The notes under the pieces: model-generated
Told to the model about the DNA's origin: nothing
The model's database searches: none
Seen by the model: the letters and a program-made list of their open reading frames with translations, nothing else
In this document: one piece after another, positions 11,194 through 24,027 of the stretch
How positions within the stretch are numbered: the first letter of the stretch is position 1
Layout: each line of letters begins with the position of its first letter
Position numbers and translations under genes: made by a program
NCBI GenBank assembly: GCA_020055645.1
Contig: CM034546.1
Location: 70,184,001-70,248,000, forward strand
DNA from: Tomocerus qinae
Taxonomy: Eukaryota > Arthropoda > Collembola > Entomobryomorpha > Tomoceridae
Length of the DNA: 64,000 bases
Direction of reading: 5' to 3'

Positions 11194-11299
11194 CTCAGGC
11201 ACGTATCCAGAATTTGGTCAAGTGGGGGCACCATAAATGGTTATGCAAAAACTTCTTTGGAGGGTTGCTGCTGCTCCTCTACTGGATATGTGCTTGAGC
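11194..11299. mobile_element. Short MITE with CTCAGGCACGTATCCAG ends
   Basis: A 17-bp left end is mirrored by CTGGATATGTGCTTGAG at the right, with two mismatches, over 106 bp. The ends match the CACGTATCCAG family seen in the receptor introns and at 6.9 kb. No clear target duplication is visible. Confidence 0.5.
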
Positions 11300-11769
11300 G
11301 AGCTAGGATAATTCCAAAAAGCAAATGGAAATGTTTCATAATATTTTCAGCAATCTCGGCTCTCGATGGCGGGAAAATAGAAAAGTGTTTTGCTAATGCT
11401 TTGGGCATGGTTCGCGGTGCGTGCGGTGTGGTTGAATGTTAAGTTTCGGTTTTGACTATTATACTAGTCATGACAAAATTGCAAGGCTCGAGTAAGATAT
11501 TATATACACACATAATTTGTAATTAAGGTTATACGTGGCATTTTCAATTTAATCTGTGTGCTGGGTTCCTTCCTATGCTCGGTTCACTAGTCTTTATAAA
11601 TTTTCTTTAATACCATTATGGATGGAGAAAATATTCCAATACTTATGTAAATAATAATAATAATAGGAAGCAGGTCCAGTTTAAACAGTATTGTGCAATT
11701 GAATAAGGAGAACATAGGAATCAATGCTATTATATAGTCTCAATTTAGTTATAATGGATAATGTACAAA

Positions 11770-12960
11770 AAGAATCGAAGTAAAGCAAAAGCATGGCCGT
11801 CTTTAAGTTGGTGAAAAAGAATATTTTTAGGGCCCCAAAATCAAAAAAAAATGTGATATTTTTCTTAAAGTTTTTAAAGTAAGAGTTTCGCTGGATTGTA
11901 ATTATTATGTAATATATTTTTTATCTCCTTTTCAACAAATAAGTAAAAAATTTTTACACATCGAGCAAAGAAAATAGCTTAACGGTTCAATTATTTCCAA
12001 AATTTGAAACAGTTTTTTAATGTGCTTGGATTAGCTTTTAAGTCGTAATATTTCAATAATTCTTCAATAATTAAATCCCTACCTTTATTTTTCTTTCATT
12101 GCCAAAGATTTCCGATAAAATCGCTATTTTGACCAATTTATTTAAATTAATTTCTACAATTTTATACTTTGGGAGGATCCAACGAAGAGCCATCTACCTT
12201 TTGTTTGCAGACTTGTTAGTAAAGAAGGCTCAGCTATAACAATCTGCTTATGGTCATTTGACTCCGCCTCCCACCACCTCTGCACCTATCAGTAGTCTAG
12301 CCATCCAACTACTCCGCCTTTTTCACACCTTAAAACCAATCAATATTCTAGCCAGCCAACATATGATCGCTCGTTTCAAACAAAGAATTGCTCTTTCTTT
12401 TAGCTAGAAGTTTAAACTAACAGGTAGATGGCTCTTCGTTGGGGAGGATCATCACCTTCAACTTTGACGGGGCCTTACATTTCTTGAACGGAAACTGTTC
12501 TCTCTCCTGCAAGTTGCTTAATGGTTTCCTCGAAAATTGTTTTGCTTTATGTTGCTCTAGTTATAGCCAAAGCCTTTTTTTAATGTTGGAAAGGTGAAGT
12601 AAATATTTAATGTTGTTTTTCACATTCCCCAGAATCCAACTTGTTCTCTACTAAACATGAGGCAAGACTCAAGACATGGAAAATATTCTTTCTTGCTGCA
12701 AAACCAAAACCTTTAGCGTTGCTTTTGCTATCAGTAACATAAACCTGTCAACTGTCATTCAACTCTTCCTACAATCGTTATTATTATTATGTTCTTTAGA
12801 TGTCCTTCCAGTATGCCTAGGTTAAACACACAATCAACAAAAACCAAAGAAATTCTCAAACTGCAGACATGATAAGAATATACAGTCATGTAGCATAGTC
12901 ACTGTTAATGGCATATGCAATTCTAATCGAGTAGGTAAGCACTATAGGGCAAAAACAAAT
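11770..12960. repeat. Conserved non-coding block upstream of the receptor copies
   Basis: This block is repeated at about 22990-23920 and 28980-29800, always upstream (minus-strand sense) of a receptor copy. Landmarks are TTTCTCGATGTG-type AT-rich runs, the GGGCCGTCTTTAAG segment and GAAGTTGCTTAATG. No open frame is kept in the same register across the three copies, so I see no protein. It could include the promoter or simply be hitch-hiking flank. Confidence 0.6.
12180..12441. mobile_element. 262-bp MITE with 20-bp inverted ends and 9-bp target duplication (Mutator-like)
   Basis: The ends are CAACGAAGAGCCATCTACCT and its exact inverse. The direct repeat GGGAGGATC flanks it on both sides (12171-12179 and 12442-12450). 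The third receptor unit carries a single GGGAGGATC at the matching place (about 29370) and the second has a near-match, so the pre-insertion site is visible. A 9-bp duplication with non-coding interior fits a Mutator-type non-autonomous element. Confidence 0.85.
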
Positions 12961-13131
12961 TCTCCCAAGAAAGGAAAGGCAAACCTTTTTTATTGTTAGT
13001 CAGTATGAATAGCCTCCACCATGCATTGTTTGACATAATAATGTGATCATTAGTTCCCCCAGACATGTGGAGACAACACGTACGTGGAGAAAAGATGCTT
13101 CGTGGTGGTGCTTGTATAATGTATAATCTTT

Positions 13132-13240
13132 TAGTATTAAAATTACCTTTAAGAATTGGTATGTGAAAACATATTTTTGTAGTAAATAAATAATTAATAT
13201 GGCATGACTCGACGCGCTGCGCTTCGTCCTAAGAAATAGT
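13132..13240. repeat. Repeat unit, copies at 13702-13810 and 30009-30110
   Basis: The segment running from AATTACCTTTAAGAATTGG to the GCTTCGTCCTAAGAAAT motif recurs 570 bp downstream and again in the third receptor unit. It contains no ORF. It marks the outer edge of the receptor duplication and a further local tandem copy. Confidence 0.6.
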
Positions 13241-13282
13241 CTGACGATAAAACAAAAAACGATATTTTCGTATAAATATGAG

Positions 13283-13360
13283 TTGCTTCGACAAGCTCGC
13301 ACAAAAAACGACATTTTCGTATAAATATGAGTTGGTTTTTGTGCAAGTTTGTCGAAGCAA
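13283..13360. repeat. 78-bp hairpin with 25-bp inverted arms
   Basis: TTGCTTCGACAAGCTCGC and the inverse GTGCAAGTTTGTCGAAGCAA form arms of about 25 bp around a short AT-rich loop. The loop motif TTTTCGTATAAATATGAGTT is also repeated directly just to the left (13264-13284). It is probably a tiny MITE. Confidence 0.5.
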
Positions 13361-14289
13361 ATCGCTTTTATAATTTTTAAGACTGCTGATTTAAAAATAA
13401 ATTTTAATTGTTTAATTTTTGAGTGTTTTGTGTTTTATTTATTTGTGTCCTACTTTACAATGTTTAATTCATGCTCTTCAACCATCTCCTAGTCCTTAGT
13501 CATTACTCAATACATTGCGCCATTATGTCCGCTAGTCCACTTGATTAGACACAGTGTGCACTCCTTCACTAGGTACGCATATACCTCGATGAGCCGAGTC
13601 GAGCGAGAACTTTCATTGTCTTCTTATCTTTCAATCATTTTGTTTTCGAGGTCTATTCAGAAAACTAAAATGCATAATATACTAATATAATCTTTAGCAT
13701 TAAAATTACCTTTAAGAATTGGTATGTGGAAACAAATTTTTGTAGTAAATAAATAATTAATATGGCATGACTCGACGAGCGGCGCTTCGTCCTAAGAAAT
13801 CGTCTGGGGTTTCTCCAGAGCCAGAATATTGTTTTTCTGGTGGAAGTCTAAACTAATTAATGTATATAGTTTAACATTTTTATTGTTTAATATTTTGGAA
13901 TGATGAGCTGGAAAACTAAAGCACTTGGCCATCAGAAAAATGAGATGACGTCATGACGTCGACGTCTTGCAAAACTAAATATTTGACACCCGAAGGCCAT
14001 ACATGTAAACACTAAGCAAGAACATGTCATTGTCATACACAATACTAACCAGATATAGTCACGAGGAAATATATCCCTATTTTGATTAAACGAAAGCCCT
14101 GTTGCTTGGGGCCGCTCTCGGTACTGGGATATCAGGATATCCCTTTCATTCTAATCTGAAAGAGTTAAGGTATCCTTCCAGGCGGATATCTAATCTCATC
14201 CAGTCTTCAACCTATACAATCAGGTAAGTTGCTTTCGGCACAACTCACAGCGTTTGACTTGTACAATTTCATGACTTATATTAAGTAAG

Positions 14290-14700
14290 ATATTAATTCA
14301 TATTTTCCATTTTATTGGCATATATGCCACGGTGAAAAGAAGGGCTTAAAAAATTAGCCATTCTTGAATATTTTTTACTCTTTTTCATGATTTTAAGTTC
14401 AATTGTAGCCAAAAAGTCATTACTTTTTTGTATAAATATAATTAATTTTATTAAAGTTTGTACGTTGTATAAATTCAAATCACCAGAATGGCTGGCTGCG
14501 AGTTATAACTCCAATAAAAGTTATTTGAATCTTCTACCAGTACATTTACGTGAGTAAAATACATCCAAAATTAAAAATTGATTAAAAATTATAAATAGAA
14601 AAGATAACTGTATCTGGCTGACAGCAAATAAATGAAATGAACACACACGCAGGTTGATATCACCTGAGTAAAATACTTTTGCATTATACCGTCTCTTAAG
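14290..14700. repeat. Diverged repeat also present at about 36960-37360
   Basis: Common landmarks in the same order are TTATTAAAGTTTGTACG, a CTGGCTG.CAGCA segment and CACCTGAG/ACCTGAGA. Identity is moderate over about 350 bp. Neither copy keeps a convincing frame. The family is unknown. Confidence 0.4.
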
Positions 14701-14920
14701 GATACTAAAGACCCTAATCCAATTTCGTTTGGCATTGGGAAGAGAAAAATGTAGGCGAGGGCCTATTGTCTTTTGACCAAGTTGTGTTTGACAACTTGAT
14801 CTCCCACACACACTTTTCTGCGACCTAATAAAATATTTTAATGAAAGTCGTGAATTACCGCCATAAAGAATTGCTGCAGGACGTTTTGGTTTGAGAGAAG
14901 AATCTTGTCTATCAGTTGAC

Positions 14921-14990
14921 AAAATTTCTGAATATTATATATTCGAAAAACAAAGAGGCAAGGCAGTAGATAAGAAAGACTTCCACAATT
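14921..14990 (+). pseudogene. Relic of the F-box-family C-terminus
   Basis: The frame reads VDKISEYYIFEKQRGKAVD and closely matches the last part of the two F-box-family genes. It is a lone ~70-bp fragment with unrelated flanks. It shows that at least one more family copy existed between the two survivors. Confidence 0.7.
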
Positions 14991-15949
14991 TATACAATAA
15001 TAATATAATATTTAGTGTACGTTGTTGGTAGGTATATACATACAGGTATTATAAAATGTAATCCTCAACTATCACATAATATTATCTACCTATATTTACT
15101 ATAGTGACATTCTAAGAATTCCGAGAACTAAGGTACTGCATAGGAAGTTTATTGTGGGCTTTGTTTTATATTCGTTGTTCAATCCTTTATGTGGGTAACC
15201 TAAAACTACCCTTTCTCTACTGAGTTGTGTGTGACTTGATTTTAAGGTAGTCTCAACTCCTTACTTCTCAGGAATTTCGTTCCAAAAATATCCTAAAAGG
15301 GATATTTATTGTATTATATTCCGCGTTTCTAAATTTGTCTTTATTTTAGCTTTGATTTACTTCACCATTGTTATATTGGTGTTTAAAAGGTGAAGGAAAG
15401 CTATTTCGCTAGGTAAACACACTGAAAAAAGTTTTGTAATGGTTATAACGTTATTGTAGTTGAATTGATAATATTCATGAGGGTAATGTATTTATATTCA
15501 GTAAACATTTAGCAGTATACAATTTATAATTATGAATTACAGATTTTGTTCATCCGTTAAATGTATTACAGTAGCAATTATACTATTTACATAGGTAGTT
15601 AGTCCAAGTATTTAATATATTTTTACGTAGAGACTCTCTACTAGAGAGTCGAAATACATCATAGTATTATATTATACGTACCCTTGATTATATATATTAT
15701 ATTTGATATAAGTCATAATAATACATCTATTTGAATCCATCTAGTCAAAACTGGCAATAGTATAGATTGGCCTAAATAGCCGTTCAGTCTAGAGAAAATG
15801 TGACTTTTTGTAAACAAATTAGGGAAAAATTAAAATACGAGACTGTTCCAAGCAACTACAACTTGTTACACTAACTCGGTAATACTGCCAATTGTATTCT
15901 TTAAATTACACATGAAATTTCTTTTTCTAGAAACATAAGTATAAAATTA

Positions 15950-16195
15950 CTAGTTGAATCCTAGCACACATAAAGTGTGCTAGAAAATGTTGAAATCAGT
16001 AAATTTCTAGCGACTGCGCATTGGCCCGAATTTCATAGACCGTTGATTGGACTCAGTATTGATAGCCTAGTCCTTGCTCATTAATTACAAAATATTACCC
16101 TTACACATTAATTACAAAATATTACGGACATAGTAGATATACAAACATTTATTCAGGAATAGTGAAAGAATCCCATGCGCATGCCCCACTTTATC
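15950..16195 (-). mobile_element. Helitron-like 3' end, minus orientation
   Basis: Read on the minus strand, this block ends with a hairpin (TAGCACAC, loop, GTGTGCTA at 15982-15962), eight bases, then CTAG at 15953-15950 followed by T. That is the layout of Helitron 3' termini. The same ~250-bp sequence lies in plus orientation at 24028-24270. No coding frame is present. Confidence 0.5.
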
Positions 16196-16516
16196 TTTAT
16201 GTAGAGTAAAGATTATAGTAGCTCCCAGCATACATAACTCAATTTCGAAAGGTAGGCAACAATCATGCGTATTTGATATTAAATTTCGAAATATTTACTA
16301 TACGCGTTCAACATTTTGGTTGGTTTTTCAAAATACGCTAATTAATACCAACAGTGTATTTTTTTATGTAAAATTTTAACATGCGTATTTTTATTTTGGG
16401 AATACCCTACCACCCATACATACATGTATAGAAATATTGACATTTAAATTTTTCAAGTCTACGATTATAATATAGATTCGAGATACATTGAAAAAATCTC
16501 CATCCGAATTTACATA

Positions 16517-18283
16517 ATGGATGTCACGGTCGAATCCGTCGATGGAATAAAACTTGATGACACCTATCCAAATGTACTTCAAGAAGATAATAAGACAAAC
16601 CCATTGCTGCTTAGTCCGGTATTTCCACTGTTTTTCAATTTTATCTTTTTCAGTTCAATTTTTTGTGATCAAGTTTCAATTTAATTACTGATTAAAATGT
16701 ACTTTTTGTTTTAGGTAATAAAATGTATATACAAATACCTAAATCTTTGTAATATTAAAAACTGTCGTCTTGCATCCTGGGAATGGTATTTGAACTCAAA
16801 GTTAATCTTTAGAGATCGGTCGAAGATAATCTTAACAAGTCAAGAATGGGGAGATCACACCATTTCGAAGTTTTTAGATTTTTCAGACTCAGCAATAAAT
16901 ATTCCTTTTGACGCATTCCAATTGAGTTATAATAATGGTCAAAGATGGAAAGTCTGCGACTTGAATGAATTTTTTGATAGTCAGCAACAAAATATAAAAG
17001 TAATAGAACTGGATCGAATGTATATGGAGGATGAAAAACAGAATATTATTGACAAGTACGATTTTACACCTTGGATCTCAAAATCCTTGATGGCAAAACC
17101 AAATACTAAATACAATACAAAACTGGCAGTATATTCAAACTATTGTAATAGTATCGAAAAGACGCAACTGTCAGTTTCACTGTCAGCTCTTGTTTCCATC
17201 AAAACTATATTGCTTACACATGTTTTGGTCAAACTTGATAATGCTGATGGAATTAAAATGAGGCCAATCGAGTTAAACCTACTTTTTGTCAAGTTTTGCT
17301 TAAATGATGTTCAATCTAATACAATTCGTATCAATGATGTTGTGGATTTCTTGAAATGCAAAAGTGTTCTGTTGGTTATTAGTGATGGAGGTACTAACAT
17401 TACATTAGATTTGGGCGGAAATGAAAAGTCAGTAAATCTTGACAAAATCACATTATGTGATTCTAGTCATGCTCGTATAACGGTGGTCAATTGGACAAAC
17501 TCAACGTGGAAAGTAAAAAAGTTAAAAATGATCGGAGTACCATTTTTAGAGAAGTGTGGAATGGAAATTGTGAAATTAGACTGTTTTTATTGCAATATTG
17601 ATTTGTCTTGTTTACCAAAGTCGATTGAAATTTTTAGTTTGATCCAAGGGATTCCAGAAACCGTGGAATGTAGTCACCCACTTTTCTTACCGAATCTGAA
17701 AAGTTTATTTTTGATCTTCGGAAAGACTGTAAAATTTTCAGTATTATCTAATTTTAAAAATTGTGCAAATATAGTTCATATTTACCTGCATGGAGTTATC
17801 CTTTGCGAAAGCGATAGATCTGAAAATATAAAACTTAATTTTGACTGGATTCCTAAAAGTGTCAGGCGACTTAAACTCAATGGAACGGAAATTGAGTGGG
17901 AAGGAGTAGGCGACGAGCTTCTACTTCTTGATCAACTTGTATTGAAAAACTCCACTTTTGAAAACGTTAAACGTGTATGCATAGACAATGTTAAAGCCAA
18001 GGAGATCATTCTAGACTTTACAGATAATCGTAATCGTGTAAATTACTCTCAATCAGAATTTATTGACCTTATTAAATATTTTGATGAAAGTTCTAAAAGA
18101 GAAGCTCAACGGATTATTGCAGGACCTTTTAAACTGAATGAAGAAAGGTACCTTGATAATTTTGTTGATAAAATTTCTGAATATTATATATTCGAAGGTC
18201 AAAGAGGGAGGGCAGTAGATGAAAAATTTTTCAACGGTTTGGTTCCACAACATGAAAAATTCATGGGTTTTTGTAGCTTTTAA
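16517..18283 (+). CDS. F-box protein with LRR-like C-terminal region, two exons
   Basis: Exon 1 is 16517-16618 (ATG, 34 codons, donor GTATTT). Exon 2 is 16715-18283, after the acceptor TTTTGTTTTAG. The join is in phase and gives about 556 residues. Residues 28-65 read NPLLLSPVIKCIYKYLNLC then NIKNCRLASWEWYL, a recognisable F-box (LP..V...I..YL.....NCRL.S..W). F-box proteins present substrates to SKP1-cullin ubiquitin ligases. The rest has irregular leucine-rich segments (LPNLKSLFLI, SVRRLKLNG, LLLLDQLVLK) that would bind the target. The plain frame in exon 2 has no ATG near its start, so the split first exon is needed. The splice sites and F-box are my reading, and the substrate is unknown. 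Confidence 0.75.
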
Positions 18284-19530
18284 AAACTGAGGTTAAAGTA
18301 AGACAGTGGTTGCAGAGGGGGAAATGGAGAAGGTAAAAATGGAGGATTTTTTGATCTTCGCCATTCGCCAACTCCTCCACTTCTCGACACTTTTGAGTGC
18401 AATGGTATCTCCATGGTGATTTGTACATGACAATATTTTACATTATACATGGTAGATTTTAGATTTAAGGGATGGTGGAATGCGAATTTGTTCATTTTTC
18501 CTTATTTCATGGGGCACACTTTTTACGCTAGTGTCACATGTAATGGAGTGCACTATAAATCTTATTTTGAGTGTTGATATTAAAATGATAGGTATACAAA
18601 ATTAGATGGTTACTTTTTTAATGTAATATTTTGTGGGAAATGTAAAACATTTTAAAAATGTCTGACCTATACTATTCTTATACCAGTATAATATACTCCA
18701 CAGTAGTGTATTTTTGAAGTTGTTTTGTTGAAGTACTTTTTTCGATTAATTCTTGAGAACTTATCGTATATCAGTTCTCAAAAATTAATAGGAGGAATAT
18801 TTATTTTTTTAAATGAAAAAGGTGTAACTATTTTACAACGGCTTTTAAAATCCGTGAATGAGAAATGAAATCTGTTTGCTGTAATATTATGTCAGCGACT
18901 GAGAGCGAAAGCTGCGGAACCCTAGAATATTTTGCCATGCTTATAATACTCACTGCCAGGCTCACATTGCATTTGTAATCGGCAAAGGAACATAAGTCAT
19001 TTTTTATGTTTTTTTATAAATGCCTATGCCTACAAAAGACATTTAAAAGCACTTCATTACTTTTAAGTTTAAATTTTTAGAACCAAAAACCCAAATTGTA
19101 TATCATAGGTGATTTTTTATATTTATTTATCACTTTCACATGCACTTTCTTAAAAATTATTTCATACAAATTGTGGTTTTTAAATGCCCCATTGCCTTGT
19201 TTTAACGGGATAGACTACCATGCAAGGCAGCTTGAGCAGTAGATAAAAAACTTCTACAATTTAACAGCTAACTACATTTCATTGATAAAATGTTCACCTA
19301 TTGACAATGTTTATATACATTGATTTCATGTAGTAAAGTATAGTAATTTAGTTTTTTCAGAACTAAATTGTTAATTCAAAATTGTAAATTGAGCATAAGT
19401 AAATAATAATATAATATATAATATGTGTATTCTATAATTGGCTGCATGTGAATTTATTATTAATTATATCTTAAAACATATGTGAACGTTTGTAAACTAT
19501 AAATTCCTACTTTATGTATTGAGTTTTAAA
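18284..19530. repeat. 3' flank duplicate of 3537-5090
   Basis: Non-coding flank homologous to the region downstream of the first F-box-family gene. It ends abruptly near 19530, where sequence belonging to the next receptor unit starts. Confidence 0.75.
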
Positions 19531-19895
19531 CAGTCTGGTTTTTGAGAAAAATGCACGTCTTCATTTCAAGTTCATACGAGGTCGACGAATCGATTTCTGA
19601 AGTCTCATTACTTTCCGAAATAAAGTGTTTCGAACCTTACACATCTCTTGGGTTTTCACTCGTAATCAATAAACAAACGAATAGACAAAAGGCAATATAG
19701 GTAAATTTATTGATTTAAATTTTTATTAGTACATACATACAGATATTGCTAATATTAATTATTTGTTGACTCCATAATAGTATTCCTTCTACAATAATAT
19801 ATTATTAGAGACTACTATTGGAGACGAGATTTAATTTAAACTAAAGTCTTACATCATACAATAACTATATTATGCAATTTAAATTGAGACTTTGA

Positions 19896-22570
19896 CTATT
19901 GTCGGGCTGTTAAGAGTGCATCTACAGTGTAGTCAACCACTAGAGCCAGAAATGTGAACGTTGTGGATGTTTGGAGATAGAAGAAAGGCCCGACATCAAT
20001 TCTGATTGGTTTGCATCCTCTGCAGAAATATCTCATTGCCTTGTTCCCCTTTTCCAGCCACACATGGTTGAACTCCAATGACATTTCATTCATTTTTGCC
20101 CCTTGAGGAATCAGACCGACTGCCAAAATTAGTATTATTATCTGGAGTGCTGGCCAAAGTAAGTAAAGTGGCATCCCGCTGGATTTGTATGTTGTGAAGA
20201 TGCAGAAGTTGGCAAACACGGCTAAGGCAAACCCGAATCCATACAATGTTGGTGCTACCAGGATTGCAAAATCGTTGAGCAGAGAGTTAGTCATCTGTAG
20301 CATCATTTGAGCCCGTCGACAACAGAGAAACAAGTAGGAGATTTTCTTCCGTCGCTCAAGCATTTTCTTGGGGCTTTCATTTTCTACTTTAGCTTCTAAA
20401 TTCTTCAGAATTTTTGGTGCTGTGTGAGTGATGTAGTTCAACCAGCCTTTGGTGGTTTGTATGTACATCAATGCTGACATCATTGTTAAAATAAAGAGCC
20501 CAACAATATGATATGCTGCAAAGAATACTGCCAGACCGCCAATCAGCTTAATCCCCAGATGCAACCAGAACACCAAGGGATGAAGGGGGCTGTACCGGCT
20601 GAAGATTGCAATAATGGAAAGAATGATGACAATAAGCAATGCAATTGGCATTACCAGATAGAGCGACTTTTCAATTGTCCCCGCTTCTGGTTCTTCCACT
20701 GATCCGAACTTTCCAAAACTCTCTATGAAAAGTTAGTTATTTTAAAACCAGAAGTAATTCAAATTAATAATTTGTATATGATCATAATTCAGTTAAACTT
20801 TATCACGTTTACTCAATGCAAAGACGTATTCAGAGGGGGCCTGGGTTGTTGGAACCCCTCTAAATTCCCAGAAAATAACGATTTTTTTGTCAAACAAGGT
20901 TAAAAATCCCTAAAATAGTTCGCGCGAATGTCTTCATTTTACCAATACATTTTGCTGTGCCCTACTTGGTCAAATTTCTGGTTACGTGCCTGACTCAATG
21001 TTTCATAGTTTTGAATTAAATTGCGGTTTGTTAATTAAGAACAAGTTATCAAGTTCAACAGAATTATAGTATATTGTTACACTAATTAAAGGTTTAGAAA
21101 AAAGTCAGAAAAGAAAAGTTTAAAAAGCATAGAGATTGTATTGGATGTAAAATTTCGTACTAGTTTAGATGTATAAGTTTTTATTCAATAGGTGATTTGG
21201 CCGTAGGAAGTTTGGAATTGATTGAGCAAAATAACTTTGGTAATCGTGCATAATTATTTCTTCTTTCTATAATTCATTGTATAAATCAAGTTATTTGGGA
21301 CAAAATACATGTTTGAAAGCATTTAAAACTATAAAAAAATTATTATAATATTATTTGTATTAATAGTATCGTTCTTTAAGGGACTATAATTTGTGAGCCA
21401 GAGATACAATAGCGTCACTGAACTGAAACTCGTATTAGTGTTTTATTTTGTCCAGCTTTTTTACATTTTAGCCAGCCACGTGGATAAAATGGTCATAATG
21501 GTCAAAAATGGCTTTTTTGGCTTAAAATAAAGAATGCATAAAACATCGTTCCTTTCGAACGTCATTCGATTCTATGTGCACTATGAAATATATTATCATG
21601 AAAATTTTTTTATGAATTTATTGATTATATAGTTAGATATCAAAAGTAAAATAAGACTTGAATTCACTATTTAATATTACATTGTACCTAGACTCCCAAT
21701 ATGGATCTAGATGGTACAGTTTAAGGTTTCATCTGCGGATTGTTGGTACTTGTTTAGATGTACTTCTAATTGAATGTATGTAACAATAAATCTAAAGTGT
21801 TATTAATCTGTTAAATATGTTAAAGCTGAGCAAACAAGATTTCTACAAACTTTAGGTATAACTACCGCACACCTCGAATGTGCATTTGTAGACCGTATCA
21901 ACCCATATAACAATTAAATGTCAATTTAACGTTTATAAAAATTTATTTTAAATAATTTACACTCTTTTTTAGTTTCATTTTTTCCACTGGCCAGCAAACA
22001 TTTTAGCCAGCCACTAGAATTTGACCACTACCATTTTAGTCACTATCCGGTGTCCAGTCAAACACTGATACTAATAGATGAATATTAATAGGAGTGTTAA
22101 TCAAACATTCTAGAAAATTAAATAGTATATTCATTGTGCTTCAATTCAACGCACAATTATTTATTATAGTTATTTTTTAATATTGGTACCTTTCAGGTTG
22201 AGATCCATTGACACCAAATGCACGGAACCAATTCTCAAGTGATGTGGTTTCCAAAAAACGGTTGCTACGAAGGAATCCATGATAGAGATCAGTAAAACCG
22301 CGATGCTATGCGTGAGAACCTCAATTACTCGAATCCATTGCCAAGAGTGGATATTGAAACTATCCAAGCGAATCGGGCTGCCAGACCAAAGAAAGTGATA
22401 TTTACAATGGCCATCATACACAACCATCCTGCTTGGATCCATTTCTTTTCGCTCCATTTCACTGAGACAAGAATTCCAGATTTTATTTGTGGCTCATAAA
22501 GAGAGACGCCAAATCCATTGAATATTTTCCAGTAGAACCCAGCAGCTCTGTTTATGTGTTTAGACCACAT
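19896..22570 (-). pseudogene. Gustatory-receptor-like gene, copy B (1-base frameshift in exon 1)
   Basis: Exon 1 is 22570-22190 (donor after CTGAAAG) and exon 2 is 20722-19896 (827 nt, open). Compared with copy C, exon 1 has a 9-base in-frame insertion near 22356-22364 and lacks one base near 22329/22330, turning GFEVIEVL into GFE-stop. Downstream of the deletion the correct frame continues (VIEVLTHSIAVLLISIMDS). All other parts, including splice sites and exon 2, are intact. A single missing base could be an assembly error, so confirm before calling it dead. Its intron holds an extra ~620-bp insertion at about 21440-22070. Confidence 0.75.
21440..22068. mobile_element. Possible hAT-like MITE in the copy B intron
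   Basis: This stretch is absent from copy C. It ends in GTCCAGTCAAACACTG on the right and starts with AGTGTTTTATTTTGTCC on the left, imperfect inverses of each other. GCCAGCCAC motifs occur near both ends. A target duplication is not clear, so the class is uncertain. Confidence 0.4.
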
Positions 22571-24027
22571 TATGAAATAAAATGATATTTCATGCCACGT
22601 TAATTAATGGGCCAGGTCCTTTGTATATCTAAATAATTTTTTGTCACATCTACAAAGTTTAATTAAACCAAGACAAAAATCTTTTGGACGCGAAGAGCGA
22701 TACGAAGGAGCAGGACGCAATTAAGTGATCTGATGTTCAAAACTTGAGCTACTGGACGACATACGACATTGTATGAACAATGCCACATTCTCATACCTCC
22801 TTTCCCCTTCTATTGTCCCTACCCAATCTAAATATAAGACATTTCTTTAATACCATTATGGCTTGAGAAAATATTCCAATACTTATGTAAATAATAAGAA
22901 GCAAGTTCAATGTAAAGAGTATTGTGCAATTGAATAAGAAGAACATAGGAATCAATGCTATATAGTCTCAATTTATTGCAGTTGATAGATAAATGTTCAT
23001 ACACAAGAAGAATCGAATTAAAGCAAAAGCAGAGCCGTCTTTATGTGGGTGAAACAGGATATTTGCAGAGCCCCAAAATCAAAGAAATGTGATATTTTTC
23101 TAAAATTTTCTAAAGTACGGATTTCGCTGGATTGTAATTATTATTTAATATTTTTATCTCCTTTTCAACAAATAAGTAAAAAATTTTATGCATCGAGCAA
23201 AGAAAATTGCTTAACGGTTCAATTATTTCCAAAATTTGAAACAGTTTTTAACGTGATTGGATTAGCTTCCAACTCGTAAAATTTCACTAATTCTTCAACA
23301 ATGTAATCCTTGCCTTTATTTTTGTTTCATTGCCAGATATTTCCGATAAAATTGGTATTTTGACCAATCTAATTTCTACGATTTTATACTTTGGGAGGAC
23401 CTTTACCTTCCACTTTGACTGGGCCTTACATTTCTAACCGGGAACTGTTTTCTCTCCTGGGAAGGTTTCTGCAGGAAGTTGCTTAATGTTTTCCTCGAAA
23501 ATTGTTTTGCTTCATGTTGCTCTATTTATACCCAAAGCCTTCTTTTAATGTTCGATATGTGAAGTAAATAAATATTTAATGTTGTTATTCACATTCCTCA
23601 GAATCCAACTCGTTCTCTACTACACAAGTATGAGGCAAGACTTAAGACTCAAGACATAGAAAATATTCTTCTGGCTGCAAAACCTGTAGAGTTGAATTTG
23701 CGATCAGTAACATAATTCAGCCAACTGTCACTCAAATCTTCCTACAGTGTTCTTTTGATATCCTCTTCCAAAATGTCACTAGGTTAAACTCACAATCAAC
23801 AGAAAACAAAGAGAAGTTTTCAAACTGCAGACATGATAAGAATATACAGTGATATAGTATCACTGAGAATGACAAAAGCAATGCTAATCAAATACATAAG
23901 TACTTTATAGGGCAAAAACAATTATAGTTTTCGATAATGTACCCCATAGCAGTTTACCCGAAGTCCAACACATGTAATGTGCCTTTGTCGGGTGTTTTCC
24001 AAATTTACCCGACATAAACATAATATT

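Noticed and set aside
14521-14922. 133-residue minus-strand frame
   Set aside because: It spans a diverged repeat, a piggyBac-like MITE end and an F-box relic; no domain and no conservation in the second repeat copy.
23043-23279. 78-residue frame also seen at 29013-29249 in another receptor unit
   Set aside because: Both come from the conserved non-coding block, but the reading frames drift between copies, and the copy at 11.8 kb has no such frame.
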